The position numbers and the translations under genes are program-made. The notes beneath the pieces were generated by a model. It saw only the letters and a program-made list of their open reading frames with translations. It was not told the origin of the DNA and did no database searches. From Aquificota bacterium (lineage in GTDB: Bacteria; Aquificota; Aquificia; Aquificales; Aquificaceae), in NCBI GenBank assembly GCA_013153455.1, contig JAADEK010000015.1, forward strand, positions 1 through 19,144: DNA of 19,144 nucleotides, given 5' to 3'. Each line of letters begins with the position of its first letter. Position 1 is the first letter of the stretch. Positions 1 to 6,785 of this stretch are shown here, piece after piece.

Positions 1-603
1 GCGGTTCTTTCCATGTTCTACGGTAATATCGTCGCATACGCACAGCGCTCGGTTAAGCGACTCCTCGCTTACTCGTCCATAGCGCACGCGGGATACTTCC
101 TCGTCGCCCTTACGAGCGTTGATGAGCACCTCTTTTCCGCTCTCCTGTTTTACGTCTTCGTTTACTCCCTCGCTACGCTCGGGGCGTTTACGGTTCTGGG
201 TATACTTGAGAAGCGCGAGGGGTGGTCTCACCACTTCCTTGAGTTCAAGGGACTCGCGAAGGAAAGTCCCTTCTTGGCTTCGGTTTTCGCGTTCTTCCTC
301 TTTGCGCTCATCGGTATACCCCCTATGGCTCTCTTCCTCGGTAAGCTTGGTATATTCTTCGGGCTACTGAAGGGTGAGGCGTTGGTTCTGGGTATACTCT
401 TTGCGATAGCGAGTCTCATATCCGCGGGTTATTACTTGAAGGTAATCGTTTATATGTTCCTATACAGCGGGGAGGTAAAGAAGAGGGGTGGTGAGCTTTC
501 CGCGGGCGAGGCTTTCGTTCTCTTCGTTTGTGCGGTTCTCGTGGTTCTGCTCGGTTTGTATCCGGAGGTCATCATAGCTCACCTCCTTTCCGCGCTTTCA
601 TAA
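1..603 (+). CDS. nuoN: NADH-quinone oxidoreductase subunit N, C-terminal part (5' end outside window)
   Basis: Open reading frame running in from the left edge (frame 1) to a TAA stop, giving about 200 C-terminal residues of a protein normally near 450-490. It is a membrane subunit of respiratory complex I, one of the three antiporter-like proton channels. The NuoN signature is visible right at the start: a GN-x-A-x-x-Q segment followed by VKRLLAYSSIAHAGY, then the GLAKESP and GIPP...GK segments typical of this subunit, with about five hydrophobic helices. The usual GIPP-x-x-GF-x-GK is GIPPMALFLGK here, so the Gly-Phe is altered. The call between NuoN and NuoM/NuoL rests on SSIAHAGY, which is typical of N. 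ispD follows after only 9 bases, so the two are probably cotranscribed. The rest of the nuo cluster presumably lies to the left. Confidence 0.93.
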   Translation, partial: AVLSMFYGNIVAYAQRSVKRLLAYSSIAHAGYFLVALTSVDEHLFSALLFYVFVYSLATLGAFTVLGILEKREGWSHHFLEFKGLAKESPFLASVFAFFLFALIGIPPMALFLGKLGIFFGLLKGEALVLGILFAIASLISAGYYLKVIVYMFLYSGEVKKRGGELSAGEAFVLFVCAVLVVLLGLYPEVIIAHLLSALS

Positions 604-612
604 TCTTTTCTT

Positions 613-1251
613 ATGAGGTCCTTAATCCTGCTCGCAGCGGGAAGGGGAACCCGTGCGGGTTTCAAGAAGCAGTTTGCGGACCTCTGCGGGAAACCCGTTT
701 TTATGCACTCGCTTGATAAGGTTGAGGGTCTTTTTGACGAGGTCTTCCTCGTTTTGCCTCCCGAGGACGTAAACAGGGTGAGCGTTCCGGGTTGGGTTAG
801 GAAGGTGGAAGGTGGAAGGGAGCGTCAGGACTCGGTTTTCAACGCCCTTCGTCTCGCGAAGGGTGACGTTGTGGTCGTTCACGACAGCGCAAGACCCCTC
901 GCGACGAGGGAGATGTTTGAGGGCGTCCTTGAGCTCGGGAGCTTTGAGGGTAAAGTAGTGGGAGCGAGGGCGAGGGATACGCTCAAGGAGGTTGAGGGAG
1001 GTAGGGTTATAAGGACGCTCAGGCGTGAGCTGATTTGGCACATCCAGACGCCTCAGGGGTTTTTGAGGGAGGTTTTGTTTGAGTGCCACCTGAGGGCGCG
1101 GGCGGAGGGTTTTGTGGGAACCGACGACGCGAGCCTCCTTGAGAGATACGGCTACAGCGTCGGGGTATTTGAGGGGAGTTTTTGGAATATTAAGATTACA
1201 TACCCCGAAGACCTTGCGCTCCTGAGGCGCATAGTTTGCGGGAAGTCTTAG
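613..1251 (+). CDS. ispD: 2-C-methyl-D-erythritol 4-phosphate cytidylyltransferase
   Basis: Transfers CMP from CTP to methylerythritol 4-phosphate, the third step of the MEP isoprenoid pathway; cytosolic. The 212 residues are slightly short for the family (about 225-240). Seen in the sequence: N-terminal nucleotide loop AAGRGTRAGFKKQF (R14, K19 in the places of the catalytic Arg and Lys), a GGRERQDSV block near residue 68, VHDSARP at 89-95 (usually VHDGARP or VHDAARP), QTPQGF near 145-150, TDDASLLE at 170-177 and NIKITYPEDL at 192-201, whose K194 matches the second catalytic lysine. The start has no clear Shine-Dalgarno; a CATAAT hexamer overlaps the nuoN stop 8 bases upstream. The stop overlaps the stop of the convergent Cys-rich gene within four bases (TTAG). 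Confidence 0.95.
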   Translation: MRSLILLAAGRGTRAGFKKQFADLCGKPVFMHSLDKVEGLFDEVFLVLPPEDVNRVSVPGWVRKVEGGRERQDSVFNALRLAKGDVVVVHDSARPLATREMFEGVLELGSFEGKVVGARARDTLKEVEGGRVIRTLRRELIWHIQTPQGFLREVLFECHLRARAEGFVGTDDASLLERYGYSVGVFEGSFWNIKITYPEDLALLRRIVCGKS

Positions 1252-1826
1252 CCCGTTTCCTCCGCGCGCTCAAACTGAGGGCAAGCGTCCTCGGGCGGTA
1301 GTTCCTTCGGATACTCCTCCCTGTATTCGTTGTGATAACCGCATACGTAGCACTGTATCTCAACGAGGTAGCCTTCGTGCATGTGACCTATGTCCCAACC
1401 GCAGAGCGGGCACTCGCCCTCTTGAGCCTTCAGGGCTTCGGGGGGTATCTCCCCGTTCTTTACGTGGTTGAGTATGTTCTTTACGCGCTTTATCGCGTTC
1501 CTTATCTCGTATGAGTTCCACTCCGCTCCGCAATCAAGACACCTGAACTCCGCGTATGTCCCTTCCCGCAGGAGTTTTATAACGTCGCGCGATGCGCACC
1601 TGTCGTCAAGGCAGACCGCACCTATCTCCTTTTGTGAGAGTTTGTCAAGTATCTTGTAGAGCGTCTCCTTTGTCAGTTTCATGGGGACGTCGTAGGCTTT
1701 GTATCCGCAACACTCGCAGAAGGCTTCAACGCGGGGGTATGGGTCAAAGTATTCACAAACCCTTAGGGCTACGCGCCTGCAAGCTGGGCAAAGCTCCCTG
1801 TGATGGAGGCAAAAGCCCGTACTCAT
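1248..1826 (-). CDS. Cysteine-rich zinc-ribbon protein of unknown function, coupled to mobB
   Basis: I do not recognise the family. The 192-residue protein has 16 cysteines, mostly in CxxC pairs: C13/C16 with C37/C40, C72/C77 with C96/C99 (CLDCGAEW), and C139/C142 (CPLCGW) with C159/C162 (CYVCGY). This looks like three zinc ribbons or rubredoxin-like knuckles. Between the first and second pairs lies a short helical, charged stretch (about 50-66). No signal peptide or membrane helix, so cytosolic. Its ATG overlaps the mobB stop as ATGA and it is preceded by GAGGAGA, so it is translated together with mobB. This context allows a guess at a role in molybdoenzyme maturation (some formate dehydrogenase accessory proteins carry similar Cys knuckles), but nothing in the sequence proves it. 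A nucleic-acid-binding or metal-storage role is equally possible. Confidence 0.75.
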   Translation of the reverse strand: MSTGFCLHHRELCPACRRVALRVCEYFDPYPRVEAFCECCGYKAYDVPMKLTKETLYKILDKLSQKEIGAVCLDDRCASRDVIKLLREGTYAEFRCLDCGAEWNSYEIRNAIKRVKNILNHVKNGEIPPEALKAQEGECPLCGWDIGHMHEGYLVEIQCYVCGYHNEYREEYPKELPPEDACPQFERAEETG

Positions 1827-2251
1827 GATATCTCCTCCGTCTCTTCTATTACTTTAATGATATCAGCGAGAGGTGTGTCGGGCTTTACCTTCATCACCGC
1901 CTTGGGGACTTCAAGCTCACCTAAGACTATCTTCGGGATATCGGGGTGCTCCTTGAAGCCTTCAAGTATTACTATATCGCAGTCGTGAAATAGTTCTTTT
2001 GCGAGCTCTACGGGGTCTTTCCTTGTTTTTTCCCAGTATGTGAAGCGGTCGGGTGAGATTATAGCTCTTTTTTTCGTGAGGGTGGAGATGCGGTGCGTAT
2101 CCGAGCCTTCCTTGTCGGTGAGGGCGTGCCCCTTGGGGTCGTGCTTTATGTATCCGACCTCGTAACCCTTTTGACGGAGCGCGGGTATCAGTTTTTGGAT
2201 GAGCGTCGTCTTTCCCGCGTTGTGTGGTCCTACGATTGCTACGATTTTCAT
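1823..2251 (-). CDS. mobB: Molybdopterin-guanine dinucleotide biosynthesis protein B (MobB GTPase)
   Basis: P-loop GTP-binding protein that assists attachment of GMP to molybdopterin, or its delivery to molybdoenzymes. Length 142 is at the short end for a stand-alone MobB. Visible motifs: Walker A GPHNAGKT at 8-15; KHDPKGHALTDKEGSDTHR at 36-54, which matches the family KHD...D..G.DS.R block; and LEGFK at 96-100, the conserved (V/L)EG(F/Y)K strand end. No Shine-Dalgarno precedes the ATG. A TAAAAT hexamer (minus strand, 2263-2258) ends 6 bases before it, which suggests a leaderless transcript. It is the first gene of a two-gene minus-strand unit, with the Cys-rich gene overlapping its stop, and is divergent from the rhomboid gene. 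Confidence 0.9.
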   Translation of the reverse strand: MKIVAIVGPHNAGKTTLIQKLIPALRQKGYEVGYIKHDPKGHALTDKEGSDTHRISTLTKKRAIISPDRFTYWEKTRKDPVELAKELFHDCDIVILEGFKEHPDIPKIVLGELEVPKAVMKVKPDTPLADIIKVIEETEEIS

Positions 2252-2257
2252 AACTTT

Positions 2258-2263
2258 ATTTTA
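2258..2263 (-). promoter_or_regulatory. Putative -10 element for mobB
   Basis: TAAAAT on the minus strand, 6 bases before the mobB ATG. A start of transcription 6-7 bases beyond the hexamer would fall on or next to the start codon, and no Shine-Dalgarno is present. No convincing -35 hexamer is seen. Confidence 0.35.
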
Positions 2264-2267
2264 AATT

Positions 2268-2281
2268 ACCGCGTAAGCGGT
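2268..2281. promoter_or_regulatory. Inverted repeat between divergent mobB and rhomboid genes
   Basis: ACCGC-GTAA-GCGGT, a perfect 5-base stem with 4-base spacer. It lies at about the -35 distance from both candidate -10 hexamers (2263-2258 minus, 2294-2299 plus), so an operator acting on both genes is possible. TCTTTTT follows on the plus strand, giving it a terminator-like look, but no plus-strand gene ends nearby. Confidence 0.3.
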
Positions 2282-2293
2282 CTTTTTAATTTT

Positions 2294-2299
2294 TAAAAT
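2294..2299 (+). promoter_or_regulatory. Putative -10 element for the rhomboid gene
   Basis: TAAAAT ending 10 bases before the ATG at 2310, in an AT-rich stretch. There is no Shine-Dalgarno between it and the start, so a very short leader or leaderless mRNA is implied. Confidence 0.35.
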
Positions 2300-2309
2300 A
2301 AATCTCATT

Positions 2310-2990
2310 ATGATACCGTTGAAGGACCTAAACCCCTCACGGAGTTTCCCCATCGTTAACTTGACGATAATAACCGTTTGCTCGGTTATTTGGCTTTACG
2401 AGTGGAGTTTGAGGGACGATATCGTTTACGTTGACGGGAAGGCGGTGAGCGCCTTTGAGCTTTTTATAAGGCAGTGGGGTCTTGTTCCCGCGGAGCTTCA
2501 CGAAAGACCTTACACGCTCATAACGCATATGTTCCTCCACGGGAGTTGGGGGCACATCATCGGGAATATGTGGTATCTTTGGGTCTTCGGGGACAACGTT
2601 GAGGACAGGCTCGGGAAGTTCAGGTATATCGTCTTTTACCTTCTTTGCGGTATAGGCGCTGCGCTCACGCAAACGTTTGTGAGTCTTTTGTTCGGGGGTG
2701 CCAACGTTCCCATGGTCGGGGCGAGCGGTGCTATCAGCGGTGTTCTCGGCGCTTACATGAAGCTCTTTCCGGGTGCGAGGGTTTTGGCTCTCGTTCCCGT
2801 TTTCTTCTTCCTCACGCTCATGGAGCTTCCCGCGATGCTCTTTATATGGATGTGGTTCGTCGTTCAGATTATAAACGGTATCGTCACGCTCCCGTTTATA
2901 GGATACGGTGGTGTCGCTTGGTATGCGCACATAGGGGGCTTCTTGGCGGGATACTACTTGATTGACGTCTTTTACAGGAGGAGGAAGTGA
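2310..2990 (+). CDS. Rhomboid family intramembrane serine protease
   Basis: Cleaves transmembrane substrates within the lipid bilayer. The 226 residues contain about six to seven hydrophobic segments beginning at 14-30. Catalytic features are intact: H77/H82/N86 in HGSWGHIIGNM, the GASGAISG loop with nucleophile S139 (137-144), and H207 in AHIGGF in the last helix, the Ser-His dyad. A basic C-terminal tail (FYRRRK) should be cytoplasmic. The stretch between helix 1 and the HGSWGH helix (about 31-70) is a soluble loop. The gene stands alone on the plus strand, divergent from mobB and converging on argS with one base between the two stops. Its substrate cannot be told from the sequence. Confidence 0.93.
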   Translation: MIPLKDLNPSRSFPIVNLTIITVCSVIWLYEWSLRDDIVYVDGKAVSAFELFIRQWGLVPAELHERPYTLITHMFLHGSWGHIIGNMWYLWVFGDNVEDRLGKFRYIVFYLLCGIGAALTQTFVSLLFGGANVPMVGASGAISGVLGAYMKLFPGARVLALVPVFFFLTLMELPAMLFIWMWFVVQIINGIVTLPFIGYGGVAWYAHIGGFLAGYYLIDVFYRRRK

Positions 2991-2991
2991 G

Positions 2992-4740
2992 CTACATGCG
3001 CTCGGGAGCGCTTACGCCCATGAGCCCGAGCGCTGTTTTTATCGCTTCCTTTACACCGAGGGCGAGAGCGAGGCGGGAGAGCATGGTTTTTTCTTGTGTT
3101 CCGAGTATGCGGTTGTGGTTGTAGTAGTGGTGAAACTCCCTCGCGAGCTCTATGAGGTAGTATGTAAGGAGGTGGGGTTCCCTTTTTTGGGTTATTTCCC
3201 TCAGCTCGTCCTTCAGGAAGAGGACGAGCTTGAGGAGTTTTTCCTCAGCTTGGGTCAGTTCGGAAACGTAAGGGGCAAGCTCTAAGGGACTCGGTTTCTT
3301 TCCGTAGAGTTTTTCATACTCCCTCAGGATACCGCTTATGCGGGCGTGGGCGTATTGGACGTAAAAGACGGGGTTTTCGGAGCTTTTTTCCTTTACTTTC
3401 TCAACGTCAAAGTCAAGGGGTGTATCGGAGCGTTTTGTGAGGAACGTAAAGCGCACCGCGTCGGGACCCACTTCTTCAAGGAGCTCCCTGAGCGTGACGA
3501 AGTTCCCCGCCCTTTTTGACATCTTTACCTCTTTCCCTCCCCTGAAGAGTTTTACCATCTGTATGAGGAGAACCTCAAGCCAGTCCTCCCTTGCCCCGAG
3601 CATCTTCAGGGAAGCCTTTACGCGGGGTATATACCCGTGGTGGTCCGCTCCCCAAACGTTTATCACCTTATCAAACCCTCTCTTTAGTTTGTCGTAGTGG
3701 TATGCTATGTCCGCGGCGAAATATGTATACGTTCCGTCAGAGCGCCTGATTACCCTGTCCTTGTCGTCCCCGAATTGGGAGGTCTTGAGCCAGAGGGCAC
3801 CGTCTTTTTCGTATACGTATCCCTTTTCCTTGAGGAGTTTCACAAGCTCGTCTATGAGACCGCTTTCGTGAAGTGAGCGCTCGCTGAACCAAACGTCAAA
3901 CTCAACCCCCATAAGGAGCAAATCCTTCCTTATCTCCTCAAGGAGTATATCAAGCGCAAAGTCAGAAACGAGCTCAATGGCGTCCCCCGGTTCGTATTTC
4001 TTGAGGTAGTTAAGGGGTATCTCTTCTTTACTTATGAGCTCTTCCCGAATGCGGGAAAGCTCCGCGCGCGCAGGGAAACACAAGGAGTCCCCTACGTGTT
4101 TTCTCAGTCTTCGGGCTATCTCCTTTACGTATTCCCCCCTGTAGCCCTCCTCGTTAAAGGTCCTTTCAAGCTCACGAAAGAGTTCTTCGTCCTTCCTTTG
4201 ACACTCTTCCATGTATCTGTAGAGGACGGAAATCCCGAGGAGTCTGACCTGCCTTCCCGCGTCGTTTATGTAGTATTCACGAACCACGTCGTAGTTGAAA
4301 AACTCAAGCAGGCGGGAGAGCGTGTCCCCTACGACCGCTCCCCTCCCGTGCCCGAGGTGTAAGGGACCCGTAGGGTTTGCGCTCACAAACTCAACCTGAA
4401 CCTTTTTACCTTTCCCGATGTCTTCCCTCAGGTATTCCTCGGGGGAGAGGAGGAACTTCTTGAACTCCTCCTTTAAGAGCTCTTGTGAGAGTCGGAAGTT
4501 CACAAAGCCCTTAAGGGCTTCAACGCTCTTAAAGTGGGGGTCTTTTGAGAGGTGATTTGCGAGCTCCTGGGCTATCTTCTGGGGTGGTTTTTTTAGTTTC
4601 CTCGCGAGGAGAAAAGCGAGGTTTGTTGAGAGGTCGCCGTGCTCCGGGTCTTTCGGTTTTTCTATCTTGAAGTTTTCCTCCGCGGTGTTGTATAGCTCAA
4701 GGAGGGCGCTTTGGAGCTTTTGTTTTACGAGCTCTTTCAT
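2992..4740 (-). CDS. argS: Arginyl-tRNA synthetase
   Basis: Class I aminoacyl-tRNA synthetase that charges tRNA-Arg; 582 residues, a normal length. Domains in order: N-terminal Add-1 domain (about 1-100, contacts the tRNA D-loop), catalytic Rossmann fold with the HIGH-type motif as HLGH in NPTGPLHLGHGRGAVVGD (about residues 127-140), KMSKR-type loop as MSKRAGNFVTL, and the helical anticodon-binding domain with the family-typical EFHHYYNHN stretch and a C-terminal GVSAPERM end (families end in PExM). The start has no Shine-Dalgarno; a TATAAT hexamer on the minus strand ends 11 bases before the ATG. It is single on its strand. Its 3' end may also carry the terminator of the convergent rhomboid gene. 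Confidence 0.97.
   Translation of the reverse strand: MKELVKQKLQSALLELYNTAEENFKIEKPKDPEHGDLSTNLAFLLARKLKKPPQKIAQELANHLSKDPHFKSVEALKGFVNFRLSQELLKEEFKKFLLSPEEYLREDIGKGKKVQVEFVSANPTGPLHLGHGRGAVVGDTLSRLLEFFNYDVVREYYINDAGRQVRLLGISVLYRYMEECQRKDEELFRELERTFNEEGYRGEYVKEIARRLRKHVGDSLCFPARAELSRIREELISKEEIPLNYLKKYEPGDAIELVSDFALDILLEEIRKDLLLMGVEFDVWFSERSLHESGLIDELVKLLKEKGYVYEKDGALWLKTSQFGDDKDRVIRRSDGTYTYFAADIAYHYDKLKRGFDKVINVWGADHHGYIPRVKASLKMLGAREDWLEVLLIQMVKLFRGGKEVKMSKRAGNFVTLRELLEEVGPDAVRFTFLTKRSDTPLDFDVEKVKEKSSENPVFYVQYAHARISGILREYEKLYGKKPSPLELAPYVSELTQAEEKLLKLVLFLKDELREITQKREPHLLTYYLIELAREFHHYYNHNRILGTQEKTMLSRLALALGVKEAIKTALGLMGVSAPERM
2998..3040 (+). terminator. Candidate Rho-independent terminator of the rhomboid gene, inside the argS 3' end
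   Basis: Plus strand reads GCGCTCGGG (2998-3006), an 18-base loop, CCCGAGCGC (3025-3033), then TG and five Ts (3036-3040). The 9-base stem is perfect and GC-rich and begins 8 bases after the rhomboid stop. On the other strand the same bases encode the conserved C-terminal end of ArgS, so some of the repeat could be coincidental coding sequence. A nested shorter hairpin (GCGCTC-GG-GAGCGC, 2998-3010 region) could compete. Confidence 0.45.
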
Positions 4741-4751
4741 AGGAATTTGAT

Positions 4752-4759
4752 ATTATAAT
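4752..4759. promoter_or_regulatory. Symmetric -10 element shared by divergent argS and rpmB
   Basis: The palindrome TATTATAATA (4751-4760) contains TATAAT on the plus strand (4754-4759, facing rpmB) and TATAAT on the minus strand (4757-4752, facing argS). The rpmB start lies 31 bases away with a strong Shine-Dalgarno between. The argS start lies 11 bases away with none. No good -35 hexamer is visible on either side. Confidence 0.55.
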
Positions 4760-4775
4760 ATTTTCGCCCTGCGAG

Positions 4776-4784
4776 AAAGGAGGT
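4776..4784 (+). promoter_or_regulatory. Strong Shine-Dalgarno of rpmB
   Basis: AAAGGAGGT, nearly fully complementary to the 16S rRNA 3' end, 6 bases before the ATG at 4791. It fixes the rpmB start and fits a highly translated ribosomal protein. Confidence 0.8.
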
Positions 4785-4790
4785 AGTGAG

Positions 4791-5000
4791 ATGGCGTCCT
4801 GTGAGATATGCGGAAAGAGACCCGTTGTAGGTAGACGCGTTACGTTCTCCGGTGAGAGGAACAGGAGGATATTCAAGCCGAACGTCCACAAGATGAGGGT
4901 TCGCCTGCCCGACGGGACCGTAAAGCGCATATACGTGTGCACGAAATGCCTGAAGGCGGGTAAGGTTGTGAAGGTTCCGAGGACTCCCCGCTCTCAATGA
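4791..5000 (+). CDS. rpmB: 50S ribosomal protein L28 (bL28), zinc-binding form
   Basis: Small basic large-subunit protein, 69 residues. It begins [11 protein letters not shown], the standard bL28 opening, and has the R-x-x-x-PN segment and the basic [14 protein letters not shown] strand. Two CxxC pairs, C4/C7 and C50/C53, make the complete zinc ribbon, so this is the C+ type rather than the zinc-free paralogue that replaces it under zinc starvation in many bacteria. A TATAAT and a strong Shine-Dalgarno lie upstream. Its TGA stop overlaps the aroC ATG (ATGA), so aroC translation is coupled to it. Confidence 0.96.
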   Translation: MASCEICGKRPVVGRRVTFSGERNRRIFKPNVHKMRVRLPDGTVKRIYVCTKCLKAGKVVKVPRTPRSQ

Positions 5001-6193
5001 GTTTACGCTTTTTGCGTTTCTTGACCGCGGGTGAGTCCCACGGCAGGGCGCTCGTTGCGGTCCTTGAGGGTATACCCGCGAACCTCCCCCTCACGCACGA
5101 GGACATAAACAAGGAGCTTGAAAGAAGGCAAAGGGGCTACGGCAGGGGAGGGAGGATGAAGATAGAAAAGGACAGGGTGAGTATACTCTCGGGTGTCCGC
5201 TTCTCAAGGACTTTAGGTTCACCCATAGCCCTCCTCATACAAAACAGGGACTGGGAAAACTGGGCGGAGAAGATGTCTACCGAAGGTGAGAGACCCCCCT
5301 CCGCGGTTCCCTTCACGCGCCCGCGCCCGGGACACGCGGACCTCGCGGGCGGTATAAAGTTCAACCAAAGGGACTTAAGGAACGTCCTTGAGCGCTCCTC
5401 CGCGAGGGAAACGGCAGCGCGCGTGGCGGTGGGGGCGGTTTGTAAGCGGTTCCTTGAGGAGCTCGGCGTTAGGATTGGGAGTTTCGTCGTATCGGTTGGA
5501 AGTCTTGAGCTTGATGAGTTGTCGGACAAGTCATACTTTGCGGACGAAAGGAAACTCCTTGAGCTTCACGAAAGGGCGGAGCGCTCCGAGCTGAGAATCC
5601 CTTTCCCGGAAAGGGACGGGGAGTTCAAAGCCCTCGTTGATGAGGCAAAGCAAAGGGGGGAGAGTTTAGGGGGTGTTTTTGAGGTCTTTGCGGTCGGTGT
5701 TCCGCCGGGCTTGGGCTCACACACCCAATGGGACAGGCGTATAGACGCCCGTCTCGCCCACGCGATGATGAGCATACAAGCCATAAAGGGTGTTGAGGTG
5801 GGGATAGGGTTTGAGGGCGCCCGTCGCTTTGGCTCCGAGGTTCACGACGAGATAGGCTGGGACGAAGATAGGGGTTTTTTCAGGTTCTCAAACAACCTCG
5901 GGGGAACGGAAGGGGGGATAACGAACGGGATGCCTATAGTCCTACGCGTAGCTATGAAGCCGATACCCACCCTAACGAAACCCCTCAGGAGCGTTGATAT
6001 AAACACAAAGGAAGAGGTAAGAGCGGGGAAGGAGAGGACGGACGTTCTGGCGGTTCCCGCTGCTTCGGTCGTGGGTGAGGCTATGATGGCGATAATCCTC
6101 GCGGATGCGTTCCTTGAGAAGTTGGGCGGGGACTTCATGGAGGAGGTAAAGGAGCGCCTAAGGTCTTACTTGGAGCACGTGAGGGGATTCTGA
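4997..6193 (+). CDS. aroC: Chorismate synthase
   Basis: Catalyses the last shikimate step, 1,4-elimination of phosphate from EPSP to chorismate, using reduced FMN; cytosolic tetramer in known cases. The 398 residues fit the longer bacterial form. Signatures: TAGESHG at 10-16 (family signature 1), [17 protein letters not shown] at 43-59, [12 protein letters not shown] at 107-118, [13 protein letters not shown] at 132-144, and the [13 protein letters not shown] block with the MKPIPT segment after it (family usually SNN-x-GG-x-xGGITNG). The start overlaps the rpmB stop by four bases. tsaB begins one base after its TGA. It therefore sits in a three-gene unit whose other members are translation genes. 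Confidence 0.97.
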   Translation: MSLRFLRFLTAGESHGRALVAVLEGIPANLPLTHEDINKELERRQRGYGRGGRMKIEKDRVSILSGVRFSRTLGSPIALLIQNRDWENWAEKMSTEGERPPSAVPFTRPRPGHADLAGGIKFNQRDLRNVLERSSARETAARVAVGAVCKRFLEELGVRIGSFVVSVGSLELDELSDKSYFADERKLLELHERAERSELRIPFPERDGEFKALVDEAKQRGESLGGVFEVFAVGVPPGLGSHTQWDRRIDARLAHAMMSIQAIKGVEVGIGFEGARRFGSEVHDEIGWDEDRGFFRFSNNLGGTEGGITNGMPIVLRVAMKPIPTLTKPLRSVDINTKEEVRAGKERTDVLAVPAASVVGEAMMAIILADAFLEKLGGDFMEEVKERLRSYLEHVRGF

Positions 6194-6194
6194 G

Positions 6195-6785
6195 ATGAGG
6201 ATACTCTCCCTTGACACCTCGTTTTCCTTTATAAACGTTTCCGTCGTTGAGGAGGGGAAATTAAAACTCCTTCACTACGTCCTTTCGGAGAAAAAGACGC
6301 TTGAGAACCTCCCGAAGCTCCTTTCGGAGCTTTGTTTGAGACCCGAGGAGTTTGACGCCTTTGCGGTTTCGCGCGGTGTCGGCTTTCTGACGTCCGTAAG
6401 GATAGGGATAACCTTCGTAAAGACGTGGGCGTATACGCTGAAAAAGCCGGTCGTCTCGTTTGAGAACCTCTCTATTCTCGGGCGCTTTACGCCCGTTTCT
6501 TTCCCGAGGATACCCTACCTCAAGGTAAGCAACAACGTGTTTTTTAGGGTGCTTGAGAAAGACAGAGAAGGCGAGGTAAAGCTCTACGGGGGTGAGGAGC
6601 TTGAGGGTTTCGGGATAAGCCTGAGGGAGTTTTCGGACGTCAGGCTCGGGAAGGAGCAGTTCTTTCACCCCTTTTTCCCCTTTTCCGCATACGGGGGGAT
6701 TTACGCCTACGAGTATTTATTAAAAGACCCTTCGGGTGAAGACGTTCTCTCAATTGAACCCGTTTACGTCAAGCCTCCCGCTTGA
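6195..6785 (+). CDS. tsaB: TsaB-like subunit for tRNA threonylcarbamoyladenosine (t6A) synthesis
   Basis: In the family, TsaB is a catalytically inactive ASKHA-fold partner that scaffolds TsaD and TsaE for t6A37 modification of ANN-decoding tRNAs. At 196 residues it is shorter than the E. coli protein (about 230). Evidence: N-terminal ILSLDTSFSFINVSVVEEG (family (I/L)L-x-(I/L)DTS strand), the central block SRGVGFLTSVRIGITFVK at 59-76, which corresponds to the family S-x-GPGSFTGLRIG...K motif but has lost most glycines, and the C-terminal IEPVYVKPP typical of TsaB ends. It begins one base after the aroC stop and its last 17 bases overlap the convergent PIN gene. The degenerate central motif lowers certainty slightly, but both ends fit. 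Confidence 0.85.
   Translation: MRILSLDTSFSFINVSVVEEGKLKLLHYVLSEKKTLENLPKLLSELCLRPEEFDAFAVSRGVGFLTSVRIGITFVKTWAYTLKKPVVSFENLSILGRFTPVSFPRIPYLKVSNNVFFRVLEKDREGEVKLYGGEELEGFGISLREFSDVRLGKEQFFHPFFPFSAYGGIYAYEYLLKDPSGEDVLSIEPVYVKPPA

Noticed and set aside
804..819. Tandem GGTGGAA repeat in ispD
   Set aside because: It encodes the conserved VEGGRERQDS block of the enzyme, so it is coding constraint rather than a repeat element.
2337..2930. 197-codon minus-strand ORF antisense to the rhomboid gene
   Set aside because: The plus-strand frame has all rhomboid catalytic residues; the antisense translation is a charged shadow with no domain.
3108..3135. GTGGTTGTAGTAGTGGTG simple repeat
   Set aside because: On the minus strand it encodes the conserved HHYYNHN stretch of ArgS.
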